A model generated the notes under the pieces. That model was not told where the DNA came from. It did not search any database and saw only the letters and a program-made list of their open reading frames with translations. DNA of 64,000 bases, from the IMG/VR virus record IMGVR_UViG_3300034418_007369, positions 1 to 64,000 of that record. One strand, written 5' to 3'. Source of the DNA: a virus. Every line of letters starts with the position of its first letter. Within the stretch, counting starts at the first letter, position 1. Below are positions 39,696 through 48,222 of the stretch, in pieces. Both the position numbers and the translations under genes were made by a program.

Positions 39696-41235
39696 AGGAT
39701 TCTCTAATCCCGATAGACTAGCGAAACTGTGCGCTTCATATAACTATGGGGCGTGCGTTCTTGCTGATGTCAACACTCTTTCTGGCGCCGTGAACTTTCA
39801 TCAGGCGTGTACGAAGAATGGCGTCAAGCCAATACTAGGACTAGACACAGAGCAATTCCTCCTAATTGCAAAGAATAAAGCTGGATGGCTAGACCTTATT
39901 AAATATTCTTCAGAAGAACAAGATATTGACACTCTGAAAAGAATAGCTGATAATGGCAACATTTTGTTTATAACAACAGAAGATAGTCCAGCCCAAAAGA
40001 AAATGTGGGGAAAGAATTATTTTTGTTATGATTATATTTCTGATGCGGTGTATTATTGCACCAAAGAAGAAGCAGAGCTACATAGAATCATTCTGTGTTC
40101 TGGGATGAAAACCAGCATTCCGAAAGTTACGGCAAAGCTGCAAAAGGGAGAAGATTTTGAAAACAAACACTTCTTTACAAGTGAAGATTATTGCTTAAAG
40201 CCGACAAGCAGAGTCACAGGTAATAAAAAATTATTTGACGCACTCGCTTCGTGCGAAGAGTATGAAATCACCGGAAAGCCAATGCTGCCAGAGTTTGATG
40301 TGCCTGAAGGGTTTGATAGTGATGAGTATCTTAAAGAGCTTTGTCGGCATGGTTGGAAATCTAAACTCGCCCCCGCTGGCAAAGTGTCCGACCCAAAACA
40401 GAAAGAAATCTATCTGCAAAGAGTAAAGACTGAGCTTGAAGTTATCTTTAAGGCTAATCTTAGTGGTTATTTTTTGATCGTGCAAGATATTGTCAATTAT
40501 GTTAAAAATCGTGGCTGGATCGCTGGTCCCGGTCGAGGATCTGCTGCCGGGTGTTTGATCTCTTATTTAGTTGGAATCACAGAAGTTGATCCAATTGAAT
40601 TTGACTTACTCTTTGAGAGATTTTATAACGAGGGACGGAATACGGAAGATCACGTCTCGCTTCCAGATGTTGATATGGATGTTCCCGCAGAACATCGAGA
40701 CGAAGTAATTGACTACATTAAAGAAAAGTATGGAATTGATAAGGTCTCCCAGATGGTAACATTTGGTAAACTACAAGGTCGCGCGGCGATCAAAGAAGTT
40801 TTAAGAATCAATGATGCTGTATCTTTTTCTGAAATGAACGCTATTACAGATAGTATTCCAGATGAAGCTAAAATTTCTGACCAGCTAGAACTCATGGAAG
40901 ATAAGTCTATTATCAGATGGGCGCTAGAAAACGAATCAGAAGCGCTAAAGAGCTGGTGCTATTATGATGAAGAAGGAAACTTAGAAGGACCGCTATCAAG
41001 ATATTTTGAACAAGCTATTAAAATTGAAGGAACAAATAAATCTCAGGGCAAACATGCTGCCGGTGTAATTATATCTAAACATCCACTAGCAGAGGTTTGT
41101 CCAATGGTTAAAGACAAGAATGGTAAAATGATTGCCGCGCTTGAGATGAATGACCTAGAGGCTATGGGTCATGTTAAGTTTGATGTTCTTGGAATTGACT
41201 TGTTAAGTAAAATTATGGAAATATGTGAGGATTAA
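39643..41235 (+). CDS. dnaE-N: DNA polymerase III alpha, N-terminal part (PHP-like + palm with all catalytic Asp)
   Basis: 530 aa, ATG 39643. A shortened PHP-like domain (THFSLLKGFSNPDRLAKL ... GVKPILGLDTE) has lost most metal ligands. The palm follows: GPGRGSAAGCLISYLVGI (about residue 294), PDVDMDVP (about 341, two catalytic Asp) and GHVKFDVLG with the third Asp at residue ~514. The ORF then ends after LLSKIMEICED. The fingers, HhH and OB parts are on the second gene at 42141. End and restart are seamless in the DnaE alignment I remember, so nothing is lost. No intein motif at the end. An in-trans two-chain C-family polymerase is the simplest reading. Confidence 0.92.
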   Translation: MNSKYIPINCKTHFSLLKGFSNPDRLAKLCASYNYGACVLADVNTLSGAVNFHQACTKNGVKPILGLDTEQFLLIAKNKAGWLDLIKYSSEEQDIDTLKRIADNGNILFITTEDSPAQKKMWGKNYFCYDYISDAVYYCTKEEAELHRIILCSGMKTSIPKVTAKLQKGEDFENKHFFTSEDYCLKPTSRVTGNKKLFDALASCEEYEITGKPMLPEFDVPEGFDSDEYLKELCRHGWKSKLAPAGKVSDPKQKEIYLQRVKTELEVIFKANLSGYFLIVQDIVNYVKNRGWIAGPGRGSAAGCLISYLVGITEVDPIEFDLLFERFYNEGRNTEDHVSLPDVDMDVPAEHRDEVIDYIKEKYGIDKVSQMVTFGKLQGRAAIKEVLRINDAVSFSEMNAITDSIPDEAKISDQLELMEDKSIIRWALENESEALKSWCYYDEEGNLEGPLSRYFEQAIKIEGTNKSQGKHAAGVIISKHPLAEVCPMVKDKNGKMIAALEMNDLEAMGHVKFDVLGIDLLSKIMEICED

Positions 41236-41451
41236 ATGAATGCTACAAAAGAAGAATATATGTCTGTGATTTTTTCTGGTTGCAGTATTGACTATAAAGA
41301 TATTACATTTTGTAATTTGGCTAATCACTATAGAAGATTGGCAAGATCAAATGAATATCAAGTATGGTCAGACAGACAAAACGAATATCACCTATTTAAA
41401 AATATCGAAGATGCTGTTGATAAGTTTATTGAACTAAAGAAAAGGAAGTAA
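41236..41451 (+). CDS. Hypothetical 71-aa protein between polymerase halves
   Basis: ATG directly after the polymerase stop codon. Helix-strand-strand-helix pattern (YKDITFCNLANHYRRLARSNEYQVWSDRQNEYHLFKNIEDAVDKFIELKKR) like small DNA-binding or regulatory proteins of phages. No nuclease motif, so it is not an obvious homing relic. One nt from the exonuclease gene. Function unknown. Confidence 0.55.
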   Translation: MNATKEEYMSVIFSGCSIDYKDITFCNLANHYRRLARSNEYQVWSDRQNEYHLFKNIEDAVDKFIELKKRK

Positions 41452-41452
41452 C

Positions 41453-42148
41453 ATGGCGAACTATAGAGATATTATTGTTTTTGACTTTGAGACCGGCGGC
41501 GCTAATCCATATACGTGTCAGCCAACTCAAATCGCGGCTGTGGCTATCCACGCTAGAAAGCTAGAGCTACAGCCCGGAGGCGTGTTTAACAGCGAGATTC
41601 GCCCTATTATCGACGACGATGAGGCCATTAAAGCGGGAGTCGGCCCGTTGGAGGAAGAGGCTCTGCGGGTAACGCGCAAAAACCGTGACGACCTAGCAAA
41701 AGCACCTTTGCCCAAAACAGTATGGAAAAAGTTTGCTCAGTTTTGCGACAAATATAATTTTAAGAAAACTAATTATTATGCACCTATCGCTGCTGGCTAT
41801 AATATCAATGGCTTTGATATGCCTATTGTGGAGAGAATGTGTCAACAATATGGTCCAACTCATGCAAAGAATGGCAGGCAGGGAATCTTTAACCCTATTT
41901 TTACCATTGATGTAATGCAACATATTTACTGCTGGTTTGAAAACAATACAGAAGTAAAGGGATATGGTATGGATTACTTGCGCGACTATTTTGGAATGAG
42001 TCAGGCTAGTAAGGATAATGCTCACGATGCGTTGCAAGACGTTAAGGATACCGCTAATATCATGATTAAGTTCATGAAATTGCAAAGAACATTGCTACAT
42101 AAAGTTAAATTTGAAAAAACATTTGCGAACGGGGATATTTATGTCTAA
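41453..42148 (+). CDS. dnaQ: DEDDh 3'-5' exonuclease (DnaQ-like proofreading subunit)
   Basis: 231 aa. Exo motifs: VFDFETGGANPYTCQPTQIAAVAI (D-x-E, residues ~9-13), AAGYNINGFDMPIV (Asp), and NAHDALQDVKDTANIMIKF (H-x4-D), i.e. the DEDDh set. The C-terminus (RTLLHKVKFEKTFANGDIYV) may contact the polymerase. Location between the two halves of the alpha subunit and 8-nt overlap with the second half make it the probable epsilon-type proofreader. Confidence 0.9.
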   Translation: MANYRDIIVFDFETGGANPYTCQPTQIAAVAIHARKLELQPGGVFNSEIRPIIDDDEAIKAGVGPLEEEALRVTRKNRDDLAKAPLPKTVWKKFAQFCDKYNFKKTNYYAPIAAGYNINGFDMPIVERMCQQYGPTHAKNGRQGIFNPIFTIDVMQHIYCWFENNTEVKGYGMDYLRDYFGMSQASKDNAHDALQDVKDTANIMIKFMKLQRTLLHKVKFEKTFANGDIYV

Positions 42149-43682
42149 ATTTGACATTAATAATTTTGAAGATGAAGAAGTTTGGGATTTGATTTGCGAA
42201 GGACGCACAAAGGGCGTTTTTCAACTTGAGTCTAGCCTTGGTAAGCATTGGGCTAAAGAAGTCAAACCCAGAAGCATCAGTGAATTAGCGGCTCTTATTT
42301 CGTTGATTCGTCCCGGCTGTTTGAAGGCTTACACAGATGGTAAATCCATGACACAGCACTATGCGGATAGAAAAAAGGGAACTGATGCTGTTGATTACCC
42401 AGATGATTCTTTGGAGCCTATTCTAAAAGGAACCTATGGTGTTTTGGTATACCAAGAGCAAAGCATGAAAATCGCCCAGCAACTAGCTGGGTTTGACCTT
42501 AAAGAAGCTGATTCGCTTCGTAAGGCTATTGGTAAAAAGAAAGCTGAACTCATGGAAGAAATGAAACAGGTCTTTATGGATGGCGCCGAAAAGCAGGGGA
42601 TTATCAAGAAGGAAGTGGCGGGAGAGATTTTTTCATGGATCGAGAAGTCTAACCGCTACGCCTTCAACAAAAGTCACGCTGTTTCATATGCTATTGATGC
42701 ATACTGGAGCGCGTACTGTAAATGTCATAGATTAGAGAGGTTTTACGTGAGTTACATGAATCGCTCTGACCGTAAGCCAAAGCCTGAGATTGAGCTAAAA
42801 CAGCTTATCATGGATGCTAAGATGCATGGGCTAGACACCTATCCGCCAAGGCTTAATCACATGCACACAAATTTTCTACATGAGAATGGTAAAATTTATT
42901 TTGGTATGAGGCACATTAAAAATGTAGGCACGAAAGAGTGTGATAAAATTGAAGAATTAAAACAAACAGAAGATTTGTCTTTGTTTACTTGGATGGATTG
43001 TCTTATCAAGATTGTTCACCGTACCAAGATCAACAAGCGAGCGGCAATTGCTATGATTTCTGTTGGTGCGTTTAATGGCAAGAACAATAGAGAGTCTCGC
43101 CAGAAAATGCTGTATGAATATGATAGCTGGAATAATCTTTCTGCAAGAGAAAAAGATGCCATCGCTGATAATTACAAAAGTAATTTAACTTTGGCTCAGT
43201 GTGTAGACCTGCTATCAGACTGGGTTAAGATTAATTCTAGAAGGGCGCAAGCGATAGAGGACATCAAGCAGTCTCTCATTTCGCCATTCTATAGCCTAGA
43301 TGACGATCCCGCCTCTATTGCAGATTATGAAATTAAATTAATGGGGTGTGCCTTGACATGCAGTAAGGCAGATTCTATAAATATTTCTACAAATATGTGC
43401 AAAGATGTGACACAGGGTACTATAAGAGGTAAGGTAAATCTTTCTGTGATGATTAATTCTATCCGTACCTATAAAACTAAAAAGGGAAAGAATCCCGGCC
43501 AAGAGATGGCTTTTTTGTGTATTGAAGACGCGAGCGGCGAACTGGATTCCGTTACAATTTTTCCAGAAGCATTTATAAAATATAAAGATTTATTGATAGA
43601 AAGAAACACTGTCTTCATAGATGGTGAGGTTTCTAAGAGGGATAAAAATTCCATCGTTGTTAATAAAGTTATACAAGTTTGA
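42141..43682 (+). CDS. dnaE-C: DNA polymerase III alpha, C-terminal part (fingers, HhH, OB fold)
   Basis: 513 aa from ATG 42141. It begins in the linker of DnaE and at once reads CEGRTKGVFQLESSLGKHW, the fingers motif; then ISLIRPGCLKAYTDGKSM, GVLVYQEQSMKIAQQLAGFDLKEADSLRKAIGKKK, and NRYAFNKSHAVSYAIDAYWSAY. HhH-like region near FGMRHIKNVGTKECDKIEEL, and a C-terminal OB fold (INSIRTYKTKKGKNPGQEMAFLCIEDASGELDSVTIFPE). In cyanobacterial DnaE the split intein sits at the YxFNKSH position; here that site is uninterrupted and the split is elsewhere. Confidence 0.92.
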   Translation: MSKFDINNFEDEEVWDLICEGRTKGVFQLESSLGKHWAKEVKPRSISELAALISLIRPGCLKAYTDGKSMTQHYADRKKGTDAVDYPDDSLEPILKGTYGVLVYQEQSMKIAQQLAGFDLKEADSLRKAIGKKKAELMEEMKQVFMDGAEKQGIIKKEVAGEIFSWIEKSNRYAFNKSHAVSYAIDAYWSAYCKCHRLERFYVSYMNRSDRKPKPEIELKQLIMDAKMHGLDTYPPRLNHMHTNFLHENGKIYFGMRHIKNVGTKECDKIEELKQTEDLSLFTWMDCLIKIVHRTKINKRAAIAMISVGAFNGKNNRESRQKMLYEYDSWNNLSAREKDAIADNYKSNLTLAQCVDLLSDWVKINSRRAQAIEDIKQSLISPFYSLDDDPASIADYEIKLMGCALTCSKADSINISTNMCKDVTQGTIRGKVNLSVMINSIRTYKTKKGKNPGQEMAFLCIEDASGELDSVTIFPEAFIKYKDLLIERNTVFIDGEVSKRDKNSIVVNKVIQV

Positions 43683-43693
43683 AAAGGATTATT

Positions 43694-44020
43694 ATGAATA
43701 ATTGCTCTTTTTTAGGCAAGCTCAAAGAGCCTGTCTTTTCTACAGTATCTAATGATGTTGATATGGTTAATTTTGTACTTGAAGTTGAAGAATATAGAAA
43801 AAATAAATCTGGTCAAAAAACAAGACGTGTTGAAAATCTAACATTTGAAGCATGGCACACCGCCGCTATTACCCTGAGAGAAAAATTAAATGTTGGCGAT
43901 CTCGTTCTGGTAGAATGTACAGCCAGAAGCAAAAGAGACGAAGATGATTTTTGCTACTTTAGAGTCAATAGTTTCAAGATTTTTAACAAAGAAAGATACT
44001 CCACGCAATCGGAAGACTAA
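43694..44020 (+). CDS. Second SSB-like OB-fold protein
   Basis: 108 aa, ATG 43694 with SD AAAGGA. NCSFLGKLKEPVFSTVSNDVDMVNFVLEVEEYRKNKSGQKTRRVENLTFEAWHTAAITLREKLNVGDLVLVECTARSKR shares the SSB strand order (FLG-x-L ... VNFVLEV ... FEAWH ... LNVGDLVLVE). Lacks the C-terminal acidic tip. It follows the polymerase C-part by 11 nt, so it may bind ssDNA at the fork, with the SSB at 14903 serving another stage. Confidence 0.82.
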   Translation: MNNCSFLGKLKEPVFSTVSNDVDMVNFVLEVEEYRKNKSGQKTRRVENLTFEAWHTAAITLREKLNVGDLVLVECTARSKRDEDDFCYFRVNSFKIFNKERYSTQSED

Positions 44021-45672
44021 TGAGAAAAAAGAAGATATTGTTTGTTTCTGAGGCTTCGTGGCTTAGTACCGGATATTCCGTATATACCAAGGAAGTTCTT
44101 AGTAGACTAAATCAGATAGAAGAATTTGAAGTTGCTGAACTAGCCTGCTATACGGACGCAGCAAATCCAAATATAAAAAAAACACCTTGGAAGGTATACG
44201 CCAATAAACCATTACCAGACGATCCAAATCTAAATATTTACAAATCTAACACAATTGCTCAATTTGGTGAATTATCATTTAATAGCGTACTGCTAGACTT
44301 TATGCCAGATATTGTGATGGATATTAGAGACTGGTGGATGCTAGAGTTTGAACAGCGCTCGCCTTTTAGAGACATGTTTCACTGGGCGATTATGCCAACG
44401 GTAGACGCATCGCCACAAAATATGCAATGGATAAATACGTATGACTCTGCGGATTCCGTGTTTGCTTATTCTGAATTTGGAAGAGATACGATGAGTCGTC
44501 AATGCGACACGATAAAGTTTGTTGATGTGGCGTCTCCGGCGGCCAGTAAGGTATTCAGTCCAGTAGATGATAAGCGCCAGCATAAGATTAACATGGGCGT
44601 GTCCCCAGATAGTATTATAGTGGGAACCGTAATGAGGAATCAAAAAAGAAAACTATATCCAGATCTGTTTTCTTCATTTAGAAAATTTTTAGATATTGCA
44701 AATAAAGATAACGTGTTTTTATACGCGCACACCTACTATCCAGATGTTGGATGGGAGATTCCACAGCTAATACAAGAAAACGGTCTTTCTAATCGCGTAC
44801 TGATGACATATAAGTGTAAGAAGTGTGACACTATCAGTGTTGACTTTTTTCAGAATTCTGTTCAGGTATGTAATAAATGTAAGAGTTTGTCTAATCAGCT
44901 TGTTGGCATAGGCAATTCAATAGAAGAAAATAGACTCTCGCAGATTTACAATCTGTTTGATATTTATGTCCAATACGCAAACAGCGAAGGCTTTGGTATG
45001 CCGCAGCTTGAAGCGGCGCACTGCTCTCTTCCTGTTATTTCTACTTATTATTCTGCCATGCAGTCTGTAATAGACAATATTGGTGGAATCGGAATAGAGC
45101 CAATTTCATACTATAAAGAATGTGAAACGGGATGCAACAGGGCGGTTCCAGATAATGAGCTTTTTGTTCAGGCTTTACTAGACCTAATTTCACGCCATGA
45201 AAACGATTCTAATTATTTGGTTGATCTGGGTAGGACCATTATGGAAAAAGCCAAACATCACTATACTTGGGATGCAGCTGCCGACAAGTGGGCTGCTAGA
45301 TTTAAAGAGGTGGAACTAAAAGACCCAAAAGAAACTTGGCTGTCTCCATCAAAAATTAGAGTACCAAAAACTGAACTACCCGCCTCACTTAAAAACGCCA
45401 AAGAAATAACGGATTTTATTTTTAATAGTGTTTTGTGCAAGCCCGAATGGATCGGTAATCATATTTGGAGAAGGATGTTAAGAGATTTGACATTTGGCTA
45501 TAAGTGCGAAAGTTCTAATAAAGAGTTTTACTTTAATGAGTCTCATAACAAATCTCAAAAATCAAGTTTGCCCTTTTCTCCTCAAGATGCACTAAAAGAA
45601 ATGTTAAACTTTAGAAATCAGATGAACTCTTGGGAACAGGCCAGATTAAGAAAAATCGGAGCAATAAAATGA
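44020..45672 (+). CDS. Glycosyltransferase GT4-like with inserted zinc ribbon, 550 aa
   Basis: GT-B protein: N-terminal ILFVSEASWLSTGYSVYTKEVLSRL, donor site ANSEGFGMPQLEAAHCSLPVISTYY. Between the two lies YKCKKCDTISVDFFQNSVQVCNKCKS, a CxxC-x(16)-CxxC zinc ribbon not found in ordinary GT4 enzymes. The C-terminal ~120 residues are an extra helical region with a W/R-rich stretch (CKPEWIGNHIWRRMLRDLTFGYKCE). Starts in the last base of the SSB stop. Donor unknown. Confidence 0.82.
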   Translation: MRKKKILFVSEASWLSTGYSVYTKEVLSRLNQIEEFEVAELACYTDAANPNIKKTPWKVYANKPLPDDPNLNIYKSNTIAQFGELSFNSVLLDFMPDIVMDIRDWWMLEFEQRSPFRDMFHWAIMPTVDASPQNMQWINTYDSADSVFAYSEFGRDTMSRQCDTIKFVDVASPAASKVFSPVDDKRQHKINMGVSPDSIIVGTVMRNQKRKLYPDLFSSFRKFLDIANKDNVFLYAHTYYPDVGWEIPQLIQENGLSNRVLMTYKCKKCDTISVDFFQNSVQVCNKCKSLSNQLVGIGNSIEENRLSQIYNLFDIYVQYANSEGFGMPQLEAAHCSLPVISTYYSAMQSVIDNIGGIGIEPISYYKECETGCNRAVPDNELFVQALLDLISRHENDSNYLVDLGRTIMEKAKHHYTWDAAADKWAARFKEVELKDPKETWLSPSKIRVPKTELPASLKNAKEITDFIFNSVLCKPEWIGNHIWRRMLRDLTFGYKCESSNKEFYFNESHNKSQKSSLPFSPQDALKEMLNFRNQMNSWEQARLRKIGAIK

Positions 45673-46745
45673 AAATATTGTATATAGGACACTACAAGGA
45701 TGGAACGGGTTGGGGAGATGCCGCCAAGAATAATATTATAGCTTTATCTAAAGCCGGTGTTGATGTTGTGCCTAGAGCCATTTCTTACAACGAAAAAGAT
45801 TCTGAGCCAGATGAAGAAATAAGTAAATTAGAACAAAAAAGCTCCGAAGGTTGCGATATCTGTATTCAGCATACGCTTCCGTCTAATTATGTTTATGATT
45901 CTAATTTTAAAAACATCGGATATCTAGCCACGGAAAGTAGCGATTTTGTAGATACGGCTTGGCAGAAAAATATAAATATGATGGATGAACTTTGGGTTCC
46001 GTCTGAATACGTCAAAAATTCTTGCGTAAAAAGCGGTGTCACAATACCCATCAAGATCGCCCCGCACTGTCTTAATATAGATTCATATTTAAAAGCAGAA
46101 GACGGCGCGAAAATTTCACAACTGCTAAACACTTTTAACTTTGCTTTTGTGGGAGAATTTATAGAGAGAAAAAATATACAAGCCTTAATTAAAGCGTTCC
46201 ATACAGAATTTCATCCAAAAGAAAATGTAAGCCTGCTTATTAAGACTTCTGGTGTTGACATTAGTGTTGTAAATAATCTAATTCAAGCAACCAAAAAGGG
46301 CCTAAAACTAAGAGAAAAATATAAGGAAGATATTGTTATATCGGGAAAACTAGAAAAAAAAGACTATCTTTCAGTGCTCAAGCAGTGTCATGCTTTTGTC
46401 ATGCCAAGCAGAGGCGAGGGTTTTTGTATTCCGGCGCTAGAAGCGATGGCTCTTGGCGTTCCCGCCATCTACACAAAAGGAACGGCCATGTCTGAATTTT
46501 GCATAGGCTCGGCTGTTGAAAGCCATAGCGTAGCATGTTTTGGCGGCATGGGATCACTGCCAAACATATACACCGCAAATAGTAACTGGCAAGAAATTAA
46601 TATTAGAGACCTTCAAGCAAAAATGAGAAACGCTTATACAAAAGGAACAGACATAGACAAAAAAGAAAGATGTCAAAATAAGGCAAAAGAATACTCTCAC
46701 GAAAATATTGGAAAGCTATTTAAGGAGTTGTTGAATGACAAGTAG
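45669..46745 (+). CDS. Glycosyltransferase, GT4-like, 358 aa
   Basis: ATG 45669, 4-nt overlap with the previous GT. Begins MKILYIGHYKDGTGWGDAAKNNI; middle FAFVGEFIERKNIQALIKAFHTEF; donor motif MPSRGEGFCIPALEAMALGVPAIYTKGTAMSEF. Complete GT-B fold without leader. Part of the co-linear GT run 44020-50471. Confidence 0.87.
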   Translation: MKILYIGHYKDGTGWGDAAKNNIIALSKAGVDVVPRAISYNEKDSEPDEEISKLEQKSSEGCDICIQHTLPSNYVYDSNFKNIGYLATESSDFVDTAWQKNINMMDELWVPSEYVKNSCVKSGVTIPIKIAPHCLNIDSYLKAEDGAKISQLLNTFNFAFVGEFIERKNIQALIKAFHTEFHPKENVSLLIKTSGVDISVVNNLIQATKKGLKLREKYKEDIVISGKLEKKDYLSVLKQCHAFVMPSRGEGFCIPALEAMALGVPAIYTKGTAMSEFCIGSAVESHSVACFGGMGSLPNIYTANSNWQEINIRDLQAKMRNAYTKGTDIDKKERCQNKAKEYSHENIGKLFKELLNDK

Positions 46746-47796
46746 AGCCAGTCAAAGATCAGTTAGAAGCATATTAAGGTCCGCCCACAGACCCAAAAAA
46801 CTTAATATATTAACATTTTGCGCACATGAAAGATATGAACAAAATCTTTGTAAGACTGGTCATAATTTTTATTCAGTTGGCGTTGGTAAAACTTGGGACA
46901 CCGATTACGGAAAAATACCAGAAAACTATCACGTCATTAATAGTATTCCAGATTACTTAGATTTTGATTTGATATTGGCGCACACGGACGACAACAGAGT
47001 GGCCGCTGTTTACAGCCATCTGTCTGGAGACGATAAAAAAAATCTAAACAGAACTCATATCCCGATTTTGAGGCACAATCATGTTCTTCCAGATGTTAGA
47101 TATGACATAGAGATGCAAAAAAAAGCAGCAGTAAATCCAATTTTTAATTTCTTTTCTTTTATTTCAAACTATTCTAGGGATCGGTGGGGCTTTAGCAAAG
47201 ATAATTCATTAGTTATCGAGCATGGTATTGATACAGATTTCTGGAATCCGGGATCAGAAAAAAGAGACAATGTTTGTCTTTCTGTTGTAAACGATTGGCC
47301 CAATAGGGATTGGTGCTGTGGATGGAATGTTTGGAGGCATACGGTTGGAATGAAGGGCGGATCTGGAACCAAGACAGACCCTTGGCAGTGCGATCTTCCA
47401 ATTAGAGTGTTTGGCAAGAGTCCCGGATTATCTGTTCCGGCTGAGTCAACAGAGCATCTAAGAGAGATTTACCAAAAGTCAAGAATATTTTATAACACAT
47501 CTATACATTCGCCTGTTCCAACTGTATTATTAGAAGCTATGGCGTGTGGATGCGCAATTGTTTCAACCGCAACATGTATGATACCAGAATTTATAAAACA
47601 CGGCCAAAATGGATTAATATCAAATGATGTCAATGAGCTAAAATCTTATCTAAAGATGCTTATGGAAAACGAAAACATTGCCAAAAAACTAGGACAAAAC
47701 GCAAGAAAAACAATTGAAGAAAAATTTAGCCTAGACAAATTTGTTAACAATTGGAATAAAACTTTTGACTTGGCGACGACTCTATACAAAGGATAA
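46735..47796 (+). CDS. Glycosyltransferase, GT4-like, 353 aa
   Basis: Basic N-terminal extension (MTSRASQRSVRSILRSAHRPKK) before the fold KLNILTFCAHERYEQNLCKTGHNFYSVGV. Donor site PVPTVLLEAMACGCAIVSTATCMIPEFIKHGQNGLIS. An unusual Trp/Cys-rich loop (WPNRDWCCGWNVWRHTVGM) lies in the middle. Cytoplasmic; substrate unknown. Overlaps upstream GT by 11 nt. Confidence 0.85.
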   Translation: MTSRASQRSVRSILRSAHRPKKLNILTFCAHERYEQNLCKTGHNFYSVGVGKTWDTDYGKIPENYHVINSIPDYLDFDLILAHTDDNRVAAVYSHLSGDDKKNLNRTHIPILRHNHVLPDVRYDIEMQKKAAVNPIFNFFSFISNYSRDRWGFSKDNSLVIEHGIDTDFWNPGSEKRDNVCLSVVNDWPNRDWCCGWNVWRHTVGMKGGSGTKTDPWQCDLPIRVFGKSPGLSVPAESTEHLREIYQKSRIFYNTSIHSPVPTVLLEAMACGCAIVSTATCMIPEFIKHGQNGLISNDVNELKSYLKMLMENENIAKKLGQNARKTIEEKFSLDKFVNNWNKTFDLATTLYKG

Positions 47797-47799
47797 TCC

Positions 47800-48222
47800 A
47801 TGAAAATATATTTATCAGAAAAAAAATTAACTAATGACGATTTTATTCATGTCTCTAGTATCATGCATCTTGATAATGCTGTATTAGATGGCGAGGCGAC
47901 GGAAATTGTTGCAGACAGTTTTTTAAATCAATTTAAGATTGAAGATTTAGAAAAAGTCATACAAAAAATAGTAAGCAAAATGAGAATTAAATCAGAAATT
48001 AGTATTCAGGGCAAAGACTTGGATATTTTGATCCTTAAATATAACCGGGGAGAAATTTCTATACAAGATTTAAACAGGGATCTTATTGGCGAATCGCCTG
48101 TGTCAAGTTTAATAAATGTAGAAACTCTTCAAGAAGCTCTACCAAAAAACATAGAGGTTTCTTACATGTCTGTAGACCAACAAACAGGAAATTTTTTAAT
48201 AAAAGGGAAAAGATCAAAATGA
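47800..48222 (+). CDS. Hypothetical protein, 140 aa (SAM-methyltransferase-like remnant?)
   Basis: The pattern LDNAVLDGEATEIVADSFLNQFKIEDLEKVIQKIVSKMRIKSEISIQGKDLDIL resembles the last half of small class-I methyltransferases (an E/D-x-x-x-x-x-x-L-x-x-F ... LEKVIQ-x-x-x-x-K-L-x-x-x-G-x-L-x-I run), but no SAM-binding GxGxG is present. I therefore leave function open. Coupled to the next gene by an ATGA overlap. Confidence 0.45.
   Translation: MKIYLSEKKLTNDDFIHVSSIMHLDNAVLDGEATEIVADSFLNQFKIEDLEKVIQKIVSKMRIKSEISIQGKDLDILILKYNRGEISIQDLNRDLIGESPVSSLINVETLQEALPKNIEVSYMSVDQQTGNFLIKGKRSK

Noticed and set aside
41200-42200. Split intein in the polymerase halves
   Set aside because: The first half ends without an intein N-terminal block and the second begins directly with polymerase sequence; the known intein site (YxFNKSH) is uninterrupted.
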